Source of the DNA: Faecalicatena_A orotica | GTDB taxonomy: Bacteria > Bacillota > Clostridia > Lachnospirales > Lachnospiraceae | Assembly (NCBI RefSeq): GCF_040545875.1 | Contig: NZ_JBEPMR010000013.1 | DNA length: 64,000 nucleotides | Strand: one strand, 5' to 3' | Shown: positions 17,373-26,520 of the stretch, piece after piece | Position numbering within the stretch: the first letter of the stretch is position 1 | Layout: each line of letters opens with the position of its first letter | Made by a program: the position numbers and the translations under genes | The notes under the pieces: generated by a model | Told to the model about the DNA's origin: nothing | Databases searched by the model: none | What the model saw: the letters and a program-made list of their open reading frames with translations, nothing else

Positions 17373-18029
17373 ATGAACAAAAAAGCAATTTACTGGACAG
17401 GCGGAATAGCCGCAGCCGTCCTAATCGTACTGCTTTTCTGGGCCCTCTTCGGAAGAAATACCGATGCCGGCTCTTCCGCCCAGGAAAATCTCAGCAGCTA
17501 TATAAATGATGAAAATGAACTCATGGATCAAATGATGCAGGATATGGAAAATATTTCCCCGGCCGGTAACGCCGCCCTGGACTTCCTGACTGGAATGATC
17601 CCCCATCATCAGGCAGCCGTCTCCATGTCAGAAAGCTATCTGAAATACGGCGGTTCCGATGATGAACTGCGCCAGCTGGCCGAAAGTATCATACAGGTCC
17701 AGAAGCAGGAAATCCAACAGATGCAGACAATGATCGACGATATAAAAAAACAGGGCACCCAGAACGCCGGGCAGGAGCAGACATATTTGAATGCCTATGA
17801 AAAAATGCTTTCCGCACACCATATGGACCACGCCTCCCACAAGTCCCCTAAAAACGTAGATGATGCCTTCGCACAAGGGATGATCATGCACCACCAGATG
17901 GCAGTGGACATGGCCCGGGCCATCTTAGGAAACACAGATGAAGAGCAGGTAGCAGCGCTCGCACAAAATATCATCGAATCACAGAATGCAGAGATTGGCC
18001 AGATGCAGGCCATTTTGAAAAGATCTTAA
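17373..18029 (+). CDS. DUF305 family protein, membrane-anchored
   Basis: Protein of 218 residues. Start ATG 17373 is chosen because the upstream in-frame ATG (17361) is part of the GGAGG binding site. A single membrane segment (residues 6-26) anchors an extracytoplasmic four-helix region with two DUF305 units, each with a histidine motif: MIPHHQAAVSMS (about 72-83) and MIMHHQMAVDMA (about 170-181). The His-His and Met residues resemble metal-binding sites; the family is often linked to copper or silver handling, but its reaction is not settled. It stands alone on the plus strand. Confidence 0.85.
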   Translation: MNKKAIYWTGGIAAAVLIVLLFWALFGRNTDAGSSAQENLSSYINDENELMDQMMQDMENISPAGNAALDFLTGMIPHHQAAVSMSESYLKYGGSDDELRQLAESIIQVQKQEIQQMQTMIDDIKKQGTQNAGQEQTYLNAYEKMLSAHHMDHASHKSPKNVDDAFAQGMIMHHQMAVDMARAILGNTDEEQVAALAQNIIESQNAEIGQMQAILKRS

Positions 18030-18049
18030 TAAGTTCTCCCCAAAATAGG

Positions 18050-18078
18050 CTGACATTTTCTTCACTCCCCGATAAAAT
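18050..18078 (+). promoter_or_regulatory. sigma-A promoter of MATE leader transcript
   Basis: CTGACA (18050-18055), a 17-bp spacer and TAAAAT (18073-18078) give a near-consensus promoter. Transcription would begin near 18085, producing a leader of about 115 bases before the MATE start codon. Confidence 0.7.
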
Positions 18079-18084
18079 ATACTT

Positions 18085-18170
18085 GCTCATCGGAGGGCGG
18101 ATACTCACTAAGAAGTGATTTGCCGGATAAGATGGCAGGCTGAAACACCTGCTTTCTTGTCCTTTTTTAT
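18085..18170 (+). promoter_or_regulatory. candidate guanidine-IV (mepA-motif) riboswitch with terminator
   Basis: The leader contains a first stem-loop (GGC ... UCACU-AAGA-AGUGA ... GCC, about 18098-18124), then a strong terminator: GGATAAGA pairs with TCTTGTCC around an inner GCAGG/CCTGC stem (18125-18162), followed by six T. The layout is a promoter, compact folded region, terminator and MATE efflux gene. The mepA motif, shown to be the guanidine-IV riboswitch, has this position in Clostridia: two hairpins before MATE pumps, acting by transcription termination. I judged this from gene context and architecture, not from a covariance match. Another attenuator class remains possible. Confidence 0.55.
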
Positions 18171-18200
18171 TTTATCATTTTTATGGGGGACTTTTACACT

Positions 18201-19568
18201 ATGAAGAAAAATACTGACTTAACACAAGGGAAAATACTGGGACCGCTGATGCGCTTTACCCTGCCCATCATGGCTGCCCTGATCCTGCAGACACTTTATG
18301 GGGCGGTTGACCTACTCGTTGTCGGGCAGTTTGCATCGCCTGCGTCCGTTTCTGCCGTAGCTACAGGAAGCCAGGTGCTCTATTCACTGACCGTCATCAT
18401 CACAGGACTGGCTATGGGTGTGACCATCATCATAGGCCAGCAGTTCGGGCAGCGCAGGGAACATGAGATCGGCAATACCGTAGGCGCCGGAATCTGCTTG
18501 TTTGCTGCACTCAGCCTGACACTGACCGCTGTCATGATGTTCATGACCCCTGTATTCGTCAGACTCCTCCATGCACCTCCTGAAGCTTTTGAATATACGG
18601 TACAATATGTCATGATCTGTTCCGCCGGAATCCTGTTCATCGCCGCCTATAATACCCTGGGGAGTATCTTCCGGGGAATGGGCGATGCGCGAACGCCCCT
18701 GATCGCTGTCATGATTGCCTGTGCAGCGAACATTCTTCTCGACCTTTTGTTTGTCGCGACATTCAGGCTGGGGGCTTCCGGGGCAGCTCTGGCAACTGTT
18801 TTCTCACAGGCCATCAGCGTTGTTTTATCACTTATCATTATCAAAAAACGCGGACTGGCTTTTCCGTTTTCCAGAAAACAGATTCAGTTTGACAGGAAAA
18901 TCATCCTGCGGATCGTAAAAATGGGCGCCCCCTGTGCTTTGCAGGACCTGCTTGTCAGCATCTCATTTCTGGCTATTACAGCTATCGTCAACCAGCTTGG
19001 TGTGATCGCGTCTGCCGGGGTAGGCGTTGCAGAAAAGCTGTGTGGTTTTATCATGCTTGTGCCCTCCGCCTACACGCAGTCCATGTCCGCTTATGTCGCA
19101 CAGAACATAGGCGCCGGACAGCCGAAACGGGCAATAAAAGGCTTGTATTACGGAATGCTTACTTCCTTTTGCTTTGGCATTATCATGAGCTATTTCGCAT
19201 TCTTCCACGGCGATCTCCTCTCCAGAGTCTTCGCGAAAGACAGTGCTGTCCTCCTTGCCTCCGCCGAGTATCTGAAAGGTTATGCCATTGATACACTGCT
19301 CGTGTCCTTTTTATTCTGCTTCATCGGATATTTTAACGGATGCGGCTGCACAACCTTCGTTATGATACAGGGCCTCATCGGCGCTTTCGGTGTCCGGATA
19401 CCGGTATCCTATCTTATGAGCAGGGCCGCAGATGCTTCGCTGTTCCACATAGCCCTCGCAACGCCCTGCTCCACCGTTATACAGATCGTCTTCTGCTTCT
19501 GGTTTTTCAAATGGGGGTCCCCCTATTTCCAGAAAAAACAGGGCATGAGACAGAAGATAATAAGATAA
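18201..19568 (+). CDS. MATE family efflux transporter, MepA-like
   Basis: Cation- or proton-driven multidrug and toxin extrusion protein of 455 residues with twelve predicted membrane helices in two related halves. ATG 18201 (MKKNTDLTQG) has GGGGGA ten bases upstream; the ATG at 18183 is part of that region. The start (GPLMRFTLPIMAALILQTLYGAVDLLVVGQF begins at about residue 13) and GSIFRGMGDARTPL are typical of the MepA/DinF branch. If the leader is a guanidine-IV riboswitch, expression rises with guanidinium. A tRNA-Ser follows with its own promoter. Confidence 0.92.
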   Translation: MKKNTDLTQGKILGPLMRFTLPIMAALILQTLYGAVDLLVVGQFASPASVSAVATGSQVLYSLTVIITGLAMGVTIIIGQQFGQRREHEIGNTVGAGICLFAALSLTLTAVMMFMTPVFVRLLHAPPEAFEYTVQYVMICSAGILFIAAYNTLGSIFRGMGDARTPLIAVMIACAANILLDLLFVATFRLGASGAALATVFSQAISVVLSLIIIKKRGLAFPFSRKQIQFDRKIILRIVKMGAPCALQDLLVSISFLAITAIVNQLGVIASAGVGVAEKLCGFIMLVPSAYTQSMSAYVAQNIGAGQPKRAIKGLYYGMLTSFCFGIIMSYFAFFHGDLLSRVFAKDSAVLLASAEYLKGYAIDTLLVSFLFCFIGYFNGCGCTTFVMIQGLIGAFGVRIPVSYLMSRAADASLFHIALATPCSTVIQIVFCFWFFKWGSPYFQKKQGMRQKIIR

Positions 19569-19622
19569 AACTTTTTTGAAAAAATACTGGAGTTTCCTGC
19601 CGAAATTTGTTACAATATTTGA

Positions 19623-19644
19623 GGCACAGTTATATAACTGTGCC
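19623..19644. repeat. perfect 22-bp palindrome upstream of tRNA-Ser
   Basis: An exact palindrome (GGCACAGTTAT and its complement) ends six bases before the tRNA. A plausible -10 (TACAAT, 19611-19616) lies just before it, so it would fall at the start of the tRNA precursor. It could be a terminator-like stem for readthrough from the MATE gene or a processing stem. Confidence 0.6.
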
Positions 19645-19650
19645 CCATAT

Positions 19651-19736
19651 GCAGCAGTGGTCGAGTTGGCTGATGGCATCTGCCTCGAAAGCAGAAGAGC
19701 GGCAACGCTCCGGGGGTTCAAATCCCTCCTGCTGCG
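19651..19736 (+). tRNA. tRNA-Ser (anticodon CGA)
   Basis: An 86-base cloverleaf: acceptor GCAGCAG pairs with CTGCTGC (19729-19735), with G as discriminator. The anticodon loop is CTCGAAA with CGA, the long variable arm is class II as expected for serine, and the T loop is TTCAAAT. CCA is not encoded. Confidence 0.95.
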
Positions 19737-19742
19737 TTTTTA

Positions 19743-19777
19743 TAATGACTGTTCACAGATGATTCTGTAAACAGTCA
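19743..19777 (+). terminator. terminator after tRNA-Ser
   Basis: AATGACTGTT pairs with AACAGTCATT around a short loop, followed by a T-rich stretch. It is 7 bases past the tRNA. Confidence 0.8.
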
Positions 19778-19781
19778 TTTT

Positions 19782-21068
19782 TCATTTCCTTATTTCGCAG
19801 AAATCTATTTCCTCGTTACTATCCATATCAAAAGTCCGTATTGTCATCGTCTTTCCGTCCACATTCACAGACGTAACCACTGGAATCTTATCTTCCAGAA
19901 AAAATACATCATACCCGACTTCTTTTTTCGTCTTCTTATAGAATTTGTTTCCTGTGGATGAACCGCCAGTCAGATAAAGGACTTCTCCTCTTTCCTTCTT
20001 CCCGCCATCCTTTCCCGTTGAATTCAATCCGTTCATATAATAAGTCCTCATATAGCTGTGGTCATGCCCTGCCAGCACAAGGTCCACATTGCACTCCGAA
20101 AAAACAGGTGCAAAATACTCCCTCTGCCGGATAATGTCATGATCATATGCATGAGAGCCTGCACTGAAGAGGGAATAATGCATCGTCACCACAATCCAGT
20201 CCGCCGGATATGTTTCCACCGTGTTTCTAAAAAACTCTATCTGTTGTACGGGTTCCGTGGACATCGAATCCAGTGCGATAAACAACACATTTTTATATAG
20301 GAAGCTATATTCCATCCCCTGCTGCCCTTCCCTCTGGAACTGTTTTTCATACAGGTCATTCCCCGCCTCATGGTTCCCCCGGTTGACTGCTGCCGGAAGC
20401 TCCTTTAACACATCAGGACTCCGAAACCCAAGATACTGCTTATTTGCTTTCTTCTTGTCAGAGCTGTCTGTCTGATCGCCTGCCGTAATAATAAAAGAAG
20501 CCTCCGGCACAAGGGACACACTCTTCTTTAAAGTTTCATCCCATTTTTTACTGTCTTCCTCCGTTCCCTCCGCCCCGATCTGCGGATCGCCCGCGAACAA
20601 AAAGGTGAACATCTCTTCTACTTGTGCAGTCCGGTAAATATAATCCCGGGACATTTCCCCACTGCCAGTTTCCAGAATCCGGTATACATACCTGCTGTCC
20701 GCCTCAAGTGCCGTCATATTGGCTGTATAGCGGAAGGTGCCCCCGACACCGCCTTTTCGTCTGCTAAGCGGTACAGACACATAGTTGTCAGGTTCTCCAT
20801 CCCCGGACGGAATCCCATACTGAAGTTCAAAATCAGACTTTTCATTCGAATACCAATTTACCCGTACACTCCTCTCATCCTCACCTACCTCCAAAATCAG
20901 CCCGGAAGTATCAAGCCGTGCTGCCTCTTGTATCATGCCTTCCCTATTTTCTCCCTGCTTTTGGTCCTGCACAGAAAAAGCGATAAAAAAAGCTGCAAAA
21001 AGCAGGAGAATCCCCCCGATAATTGCAGCTATTTGGGCCCGGTCAGACTTGATAGAATTCTTATTCAT
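19782..21068 (-). CDS. secreted/membrane-anchored metallophosphoesterase (purple acid phosphatase-like)
   Basis: Protein of 428 residues. ATG 21068 is preferred; the longer frame to 21227 would overlap the carbonic anhydrase gene. A membrane anchor (about residues 13-34) is followed by an Fn3-like N-terminal domain (about 50-150) and a calcineurin-like phosphoesterase domain. Metal-binding motifs appear in order: FAGDPQIG, ITAGDQTD, NRGNHE, VVTMHYSLFS and LAGHDHSYMRT. The combination resembles the purple acid phosphatase-like proteins of Clostridia and suggests a phosphomonoesterase acting outside the membrane. The substrate is unknown. The start has only a weak GAGG site. Confidence 0.85.
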   Translation of the reverse strand: MNKNSIKSDRAQIAAIIGGILLLFAAFFIAFSVQDQKQGENREGMIQEAARLDTSGLILEVGEDERSVRVNWYSNEKSDFELQYGIPSGDGEPDNYVSVPLSRRKGGVGGTFRYTANMTALEADSRYVYRILETGSGEMSRDYIYRTAQVEEMFTFLFAGDPQIGAEGTEEDSKKWDETLKKSVSLVPEASFIITAGDQTDSSDKKKANKQYLGFRSPDVLKELPAAVNRGNHEAGNDLYEKQFQREGQQGMEYSFLYKNVLFIALDSMSTEPVQQIEFFRNTVETYPADWIVVTMHYSLFSAGSHAYDHDIIRQREYFAPVFSECNVDLVLAGHDHSYMRTYYMNGLNSTGKDGGKKERGEVLYLTGGSSTGNKFYKKTKKEVGYDVFFLEDKIPVVTSVNVDGKTMTIRTFDMDSNEEIDFCEIRK

Positions 21069-21175
21069 AATTGCCTCACTGTCCTTTATCTTGCTGGAAT
21101 CTGCCGTACCAGTCAATTTTATACTGTACATTTTATGCATGAGATAACCACATAATACATATTGGCTTAATTTCA

Positions 21176-21724
21176 CTATCTTACCTCTGCCAGCTCTCCT
21201 GTCACCGAATCCATCACAAAACCACATATCACAACATCCTTCGGTATCAACGGATGCTCTTTCAAGCAGGCAACCGACTCCCGGACAGACTCTTCCGGGC
21301 TAGAAAAACCACGCAGCCAGCTGCTATAGTCCACCCCATCACGGTGCAGCCCCTCCAACGTCTCCTCCGAAACGCCCCGTACCTTTAGTTCCGCCAGCAT
21401 GCGGCTGCTGTCCATCTGCTGCACACCACAGTCTGTATGTGCAATTACCATCACCGTATCCACACCCAGCTCCAGTATTGCAACCAGAAGGCTCCTGACC
21501 ACACTGCCATATGGATGACTGATAACCCCTCCTGCATTCTTAATGATCTTGGCATCCCCGTTCCTGATCCCGAGAGCCGCCGGAAGAAGCTCAATCAGTC
21601 TCGTGTCCATACACGTCAGAATCGCAAGCTTCTTATCCGGGTATTTAGTTGTTTTGTAAGCCTCATACTTCTTTTCTTCTACAAAGTTCTTATTATAATC
21701 CAGAATTTCTTCTATAATATTCAT
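21176..21724 (-). CDS. beta-class carbonic anhydrase
   Basis: Cytoplasmic enzyme of 182 residues that interconverts CO2 and bicarbonate. The zinc ligands and catalytic pair are visible: C and D/R in CMDTRL (about residues 38-43) and H..C in AHTDCGVQQ (about 94-102), with KNAGG between. It is in the smaller, plant-unlike beta class common in anaerobic Firmicutes. It appears to be a single-gene unit on the minus strand. Bicarbonate supply for carboxylation is the usual role. Confidence 0.93.
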   Translation of the reverse strand: MNIIEEILDYNKNFVEEKKYEAYKTTKYPDKKLAILTCMDTRLIELLPAALGIRNGDAKIIKNAGGVISHPYGSVVRSLLVAILELGVDTVMVIAHTDCGVQQMDSSRMLAELKVRGVSEETLEGLHRDGVDYSSWLRGFSSPEESVRESVACLKEHPLIPKDVVICGFVMDSVTGELAEVR

Positions 21725-21800
21725 TTTCTGCCCCTGCCTTTCTTCTCATGATAACTCTTGAACCTCTATAAATCAAGGGCAGAAGATTTTTGAAGACTCT

Positions 21801-23897
21801 TTATTTCAACTGCAGGATTCTCTTACTTCCCAGATATGTCGTAATATAATATACAATATATACGCCAAAAACAATCAAACCCCCGGCACCGATAATCGTC
21901 AGCTTCGATTTGGCATCAAAGCCTTCAAACTCGCTAAATACGACACCTACAATAACGCTTGTATGAATGACCGCCAGCAGCAGAGGCATGCCAAAGTAAA
22001 CCCTTAACTGTTTTGTCACTGTCTGTTTCATATTCCTCTTTGATGCCCCCAGCTTCTTCAGAAGGTTATAGCGTTTTATATTATCTGCTGAATGGGCCAT
22101 CTGCTGGATCGCCAGAACCGCACCGGCTGTAATCAGGAATGTCATACCCAGATACAGCCCCAGATATGTGGTCAATAGATTATCCGCTGTGAGGGAAACC
22201 ATTGTTTCCTGCCTCGTCCACAATTGGAAACCTGTCACGTCTGCATTGAACCAGCCATCGTAAACCTTATCGCCAAAAGATTCATCCTGACTCAGATAGT
22301 TAAGATCTACGAACCACTGGTCCCGTGTCAGTTCCTGAACCATGCTCTGCGGCACAATGATTGTTCCATTCTCAGACAAAATGTTCTGGTTCTTCCAGCC
22401 GGCACGGTAAATCCCCTTTGGTGCCAGAGATAAGGATGTATCACCTATGGTCAGTGTTTTCGGATTCCTCTGAAACTCTTCCAGCTTCTTTTCCATCACA
22501 GGGAATGCATATGACACTGCATATTCCCCTTCTTTCAGTTGTACCGGTTCTTGATTCTGGGAGGCTAAGATTCGATTATAGTCCTCCAGCCCCAGAATCG
22601 TAAGCAGGGACATCTGCTGCTCATATGCTGCATACTCTGCTTCGTCATATCCTTCGAATCCGCCAGCCTCATGACTTATTTCTACCTTATGATTCGTTTC
22701 GCTTTTCTCGTATTCCACCTTCTCTCCCGAAAGGAAATCCGAGGTAAGGGAAGGTGCCGTGTAAGTCCAGAACGCCTCGTAAGAATTGGAATACTTCTGC
22801 AGGTCAAATCCTGCTGACTTCAACAACTCCATCGGATCCTCTACATCTTTACCTTCCACCGATGAATAATAAATGGAAGCATCATACGGTGTCGAATACC
22901 CAATCCCATTCGTCGCGTATTTCCCCATTCCAGGCCCCAGAATGATTAAAGATAACGATAAAAACAACAGAACAGAGGTCATTGCAATTGAAGTACTTTC
23001 TGACTTCAGCCTGGAGGAGAACTGGCTTGTCGTGAATAGGTTCAGGTTCTTAAAGTAATATCGTTTGTTCATCTTTTCCAGTCTGGTCGAAATTCTAAGG
23101 ACAGACTTGATAAAAAACAATGTCCCCAGCATGAGCAGTACCACGCCCTGCCCCAGAGCCCTTGCAATATCCTCCTTGGCCACAGTGATGAGTATATAAT
23201 ATCCACCTGCGGTTAAGGCGATTGACAGCACTGCAAACAGCCATCCTGCACCTATGCCTGCCGCTGCCACAGTTTCATTCTTCCGGTCTGAATACAGCAT
23301 ATCCAAAAGGCTCATTTTCTTTAATTCTTTTGTATTAAAAAAGTGTACGAAAATAAATAAAATTCCGAAAAACAGCACGCTCAGCCCTATTGATTTAAAA
23401 GAAACCATAAAACGATAGGACTCCAGGCTGATCCCTGCCAGCTTTGCAGTCAGCAAAGACAATATCTGTGCCGCAAAGATTCCCATGACCAGACCTGCGA
23501 CCAGTGAAAATGCGCCTATACGCAGCGTTTCTCTCATAAGAATTCCGTTCAGTTCCTTACGCTCCATTCCAAGCGTCGCATAGATTCCCATTTCCTTTTT
23601 TCTCCGCTTCAGCAGAAAGCGGTTTGCATATACGACCAGCGCGCCCATGATAATGCAGACAATCACAGAAAATCCGTTCAGCATGCCGGACGAAAAAGCA
23701 AGATAATTCAGCTTATCCTCGATTCCCAATGAAGTGAACTGGGTACTGATGGAGTTAAAGCTATAAAATAAGCATACAGAAAGAGCCAGAGTAAAAAAAT
23801 AGATAAAATAATCTTTCGCACTTTTCCTTACATTCTTTCTGGCAAGTTCATCGAAAAGCCCTGATGTGGACCTGCTTTTTATTTTCTTAAAGGGCAT
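21801..23897 (-). CDS. BceB-type ABC transporter permease (FtsX-like)
   Basis: Membrane subunit of 698 residues. Start ATG 23897 (MPFKKIKSRS) follows GGGAGGTG and overlaps the ATPase stop by 11 bases. It has about ten membrane segments: one, then three (about 50-200), then pairs, then a large extracytoplasmic domain (about residues 330-560) between segments 7 and 8, and a final group of three ending in YITTYLGSKRILQLK. This large domain in an FtsX-like fold is the hallmark of BceAB transporters, which remove or sense cell-wall-targeting peptides such as bacitracin and signal to the BceS kinase. The kinase and regulator lie upstream in the same row. Confidence 0.92.
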   Translation of the reverse strand: MPFKKIKSRSTSGLFDELARKNVRKSAKDYFIYFFTLALSVCLFYSFNSISTQFTSLGIEDKLNYLAFSSGMLNGFSVIVCIIMGALVVYANRFLLKRRKKEMGIYATLGMERKELNGILMRETLRIGAFSLVAGLVMGIFAAQILSLLTAKLAGISLESYRFMVSFKSIGLSVLFFGILFIFVHFFNTKELKKMSLLDMLYSDRKNETVAAAGIGAGWLFAVLSIALTAGGYYILITVAKEDIARALGQGVVLLMLGTLFFIKSVLRISTRLEKMNKRYYFKNLNLFTTSQFSSRLKSESTSIAMTSVLLFLSLSLIILGPGMGKYATNGIGYSTPYDASIYYSSVEGKDVEDPMELLKSAGFDLQKYSNSYEAFWTYTAPSLTSDFLSGEKVEYEKSETNHKVEISHEAGGFEGYDEAEYAAYEQQMSLLTILGLEDYNRILASQNQEPVQLKEGEYAVSYAFPVMEKKLEEFQRNPKTLTIGDTSLSLAPKGIYRAGWKNQNILSENGTIIVPQSMVQELTRDQWFVDLNYLSQDESFGDKVYDGWFNADVTGFQLWTRQETMVSLTADNLLTTYLGLYLGMTFLITAGAVLAIQQMAHSADNIKRYNLLKKLGASKRNMKQTVTKQLRVYFGMPLLLAVIHTSVIVGVVFSEFEGFDAKSKLTIIGAGGLIVFGVYIVYYITTYLGSKRILQLK

Positions 23898-24654
23898 GGC
23901 TCTTCTCACCTCCCAGAAAAGAAACGACCTGCATGATTTCATCAAAAAATTCTTTCCGGCTCTTTATGCCCCTGACCAGTTCATTGAAGATTCTTCCGTC
24001 CTTTATGAACAGAATACGCTTACAATGGCTTGCAGTAAATGCGTCATGAGTGACCATCAGTATCGTCGCCCTCTTCTCCTCATTCATGATTCTAAGACTT
24101 TCCAGCAGCATGCCCGCTGATTTAGAATCCAGCGCCCCTGTCGGTTCATCCGCAAGGATCAGGGCTGGATTCGTCACAATCGCCCGGGCACAGGCAATAC
24201 GCTGCTGCTGTCCCCCGGACATCTCATATGGATATTTATCGAGAATAGACTCTACATCTAAATCGGATGCTGCCTGCCCGACTATTTGGGGGATCTTCGA
24301 AGGTTTCACCCCGTTGATTGCCAGTGCCAGAGCAATGTTATCTCTACCGCTCAATGTGTCTAGAAGATTGAAGCTTTGAAATATAAACCCCAGTGCTTCC
24401 CTTCTAAACCTTGCCAGTTGATTCTCGTTCAGATTGGTCACATCCCGCCCACTAATCAATATCTTTCCGGCCGTCGGACGGTCTATCGTGGAAATACAAT
24501 TCAAAAGTGTCGTCTTTCCGCTCCCGGATGCCCCCATGATTCCGATATATTCTCCTCGTTCTACCTCAAAGCTGATATGGTTAATCGCTTTCGTAACGGT
24601 ACCTTTTGTTTTATAAAATTTCTGCAGGTTTTCAACCTTTAAAACAGGATTCAT
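23887..24654 (-). CDS. BceA-type ABC transporter ATP-binding protein
   Basis: ATPase of about 255 residues; ATG 24654 (MNPVLKVENL) is seven bases after AGGAG. Walker A is GASGSGKTTL, the signature is MSGGQQQR, Walker B is LILADEPTGALD and the switch histidine is in VTHDAF. MacB/LolD-like, as in all BceA proteins, with NHISFEVERGEYIGIMG before Walker A. Works with the permease that it overlaps in detoxification of antimicrobial peptides. Confidence 0.93.
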   Translation of the reverse strand: MNPVLKVENLQKFYKTKGTVTKAINHISFEVERGEYIGIMGASGSGKTTLLNCISTIDRPTAGKILISGRDVTNLNENQLARFRREALGFIFQSFNLLDTLSGRDNIALALAINGVKPSKIPQIVGQAASDLDVESILDKYPYEMSGGQQQRIACARAIVTNPALILADEPTGALDSKSAGMLLESLRIMNEEKRATILMVTHDAFTASHCKRILFIKDGRIFNELVRGIKSRKEFFDEIMQVVSFLGGEKSHAL

Positions 24655-24735
24655 AATCATACTCCTTTTCCTTTTTAATGGGATCATTTTATCACAGGGA
24701 AAAGGGCGCTGCTACTTCATTACATAACAGCAAGA

Positions 24736-24749
24736 TTACATTTTTGTAA
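24736..24749. promoter_or_regulatory. BceR-type operator
   Basis: TTACA-TTTT-TGTAA fits the known BceR consensus TNACA-N4-TGTAA. It overlaps the stop codon of the sensor-kinase gene and lies 82 bases upstream of the bceA-like start, with a possible -10 (TAAAAT on the minus strand, about 24690-24697) between. This is where an activated promoter for the transporter pair would be expected. Confidence 0.75.
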
Positions 24750-25767
24750 TATTTTTCATCCCTTCCTCACCAGCCGTCAGGAATTCAAGGGAAACAACCG
24801 TGCCTTCCCCCTTCACTGAGGTAAGTGACAGTTTTGTCCCAAGTTTCCTGCATAAGATATCGCACAAATAAAGCCCAATACCGGTCGACTTTGTATATTC
24901 CCGCCCATTGCTTCCGGTAAAACCTTTGCGGAATACCCGCTCCACATCTTCCGGTGGCATTCCGATCCCGTTATCCGAAATAGACAGGCATACCTTTCGC
25001 CCTACTCTGACAGCCGAAAAAACAAGCTGCGGTTTCCGCTCCTTGGAATGATACTTCACCCCGTTGGAAATGATCTGTCCCAATACAAACCTCATCCACT
25101 TCAAATCCGTAAGTACCATGATATCGAGCCCCTCGAATTTTGGCGTTACTTTCTCGGCAATCATATCTGCCGCATGTTCCTTCACACTGCTCATCACCAA
25201 TTCCTTCAGAGACACGGCACGTATCATATAGTCATCCTGCAGGCTGCTGCTTTTACTATAATACAACATCTGGTCAATAAACTTTTCTATCCGGTTCATC
25301 TCGCCGGAAAGGCTCCGCGTCACCTCATCCCGGTGGTTCTCCATGATCAGTCTGGACACTGCAATGGGGGTTTTAATCTCATGCACCCACATCTCTACAT
25401 AATCCTTATACTCCTGAAGTTCCGCTTCCTGACTCGCAGCCCTGTCATTCATATATTTCTCATCTTTCTGCAAAATATAATACAAAATTTGTCCTTCCTG
25501 AAAAGAAGGTTCCGTTATCAGTTCCGAGAGATATGCAATCTCATTCACATCCTCTGCATATTCTAAAAGCTTATCATAGAACTCTTTTCTGGAAAAAAAG
25601 TCATGCAGGAACAAAAGCAAAAGACCTGCCAGATAGAATCCCTCTATCACACAGGTCACTGCAATGGGTGTCTCTATCAACAGAAGCAGCCCCCATCCGG
25701 CAAACAAAATCACGGCAAATATAAAGATTGATACCCATTTATCCTGACAATAGCGTGAAAATTTCAT
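24736..25767 (-). CDS. BceS-type intramembrane-sensing histidine kinase
   Basis: Kinase of 343 residues. Two close membrane segments near the N terminus (about 13-31 and 36-58) with almost no external loop are typical of kinases that sense through their transporter partner. The phosphorylated histidine is in MWVHEIKTPIAVSRLI (about residues 127-142), and the ATPase domain has SNGVKYHS (N box), SDNGIGMP (G1) and GIGLYL (G2). It overlaps the response regulator by 4 bases (ATGA). Confidence 0.94.
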   Translation of the reverse strand: MKFSRYCQDKWVSIFIFAVILFAGWGLLLLIETPIAVTCVIEGFYLAGLLLLFLHDFFSRKEFYDKLLEYAEDVNEIAYLSELITEPSFQEGQILYYILQKDEKYMNDRAASQEAELQEYKDYVEMWVHEIKTPIAVSRLIMENHRDEVTRSLSGEMNRIEKFIDQMLYYSKSSSLQDDYMIRAVSLKELVMSSVKEHAADMIAEKVTPKFEGLDIMVLTDLKWMRFVLGQIISNGVKYHSKERKPQLVFSAVRVGRKVCLSISDNGIGMPPEDVERVFRKGFTGSNGREYTKSTGIGLYLCDILCRKLGTKLSLTSVKGEGTVVSLEFLTAGEEGMKNITKM

Positions 25768-26429
25768 ATAATATACCCCTGTCCCCGTTTTGTTTTCAGA
25801 TAGTCATTCAATCCCATGTCTGCAAGCTTCTTTCGAAGACGGTTGATGTTGACATTCAATGTGCCCTCCTCCACAAATTCTTCCATCTCCCACAATTCTC
25901 TGATCAATTCATCACGGCTGACAATCGTCCCTTTATGATCCATCAAATTCTTCAGTATCCCCAGTTCATTTTTTGTAAGCTCCACATAATTTCCTTTATA
26001 GGATGCCCGGCTCTTTCCAATATCCAGTGTCAGCCCCAGATGTGACAATGTCAGGCTGTTCTTATGTCCATTTGTCCGAAGCAGCACCGCGGATATATGG
26101 GCCAGAAGAATATGGATATTATATGGCTTCGTGATAAAATCATCTGCCCCCTGGTTCAGGCTCATCAGTTCATCCATGTCGCTGTTCGAGCTTGTAACAA
26201 CAATAATTGGTATATTAGAAGCCTCTCTGATACGCCTGCAGATATAAAACCCATCATGAACCGGAAGGCTCAGATCCAGCAGTACCAGATCCGGCGCCTC
26301 CCGCAGAATATCCTCTGCCACCCGGTCAAACTCTTTTGCTGCAATGCACTCATACCCATTCTTTTCCAGCACGCTGCAAAGTTCATCCCTGAGGCGTGCT
26401 TCGTCTTCTACTATATAAATACGTTCCAT
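25764..26429 (-). CDS. BceR-type OmpR family response regulator
   Basis: Regulator of 221 residues. The receiver domain (1-115) has acidic residues in VEDEA, the phospho-acceptor D in LVLLDLSLPVHDG and K in DDFITKPYN. The winged-helix DNA-binding domain occupies about residues 128-221 (LTKNELGILKNLMDHKGTIV, NVNINRLRKKLADMG, TKRGQGYII). It should activate the adjacent ABC transporter through the BceR-type box at 24736-24749. A 14-base arm inverted repeat (about 26457-26491) lies just upstream of the gene and may be part of its own control. Confidence 0.94.
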   Translation of the reverse strand: MERIYIVEDEARLRDELCSVLEKNGYECIAAKEFDRVAEDILREAPDLVLLDLSLPVHDGFYICRRIREASNIPIIVVTSSNSDMDELMSLNQGADDFITKPYNIHILLAHISAVLLRTNGHKNSLTLSHLGLTLDIGKSRASYKGNYVELTKNELGILKNLMDHKGTIVSRDELIRELWEMEEFVEEGTLNVNINRLRKKLADMGLNDYLKTKRGQGYII

Positions 26430-26520
26430 GACCTGACCTCCCCATTTGGTAAAAAGAGCTTCACCTGCGAAACCACCGCATGTGAAGCTCCCCTATGAAC
26501 GAAATTAACTTGAAACTCTA

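Noticed and set aside
19576..19770. 64-codon plus-strand frame across tRNA-Ser
   Set aside because: It lies over a clear tRNA gene and its palindrome, so the frame is chance.
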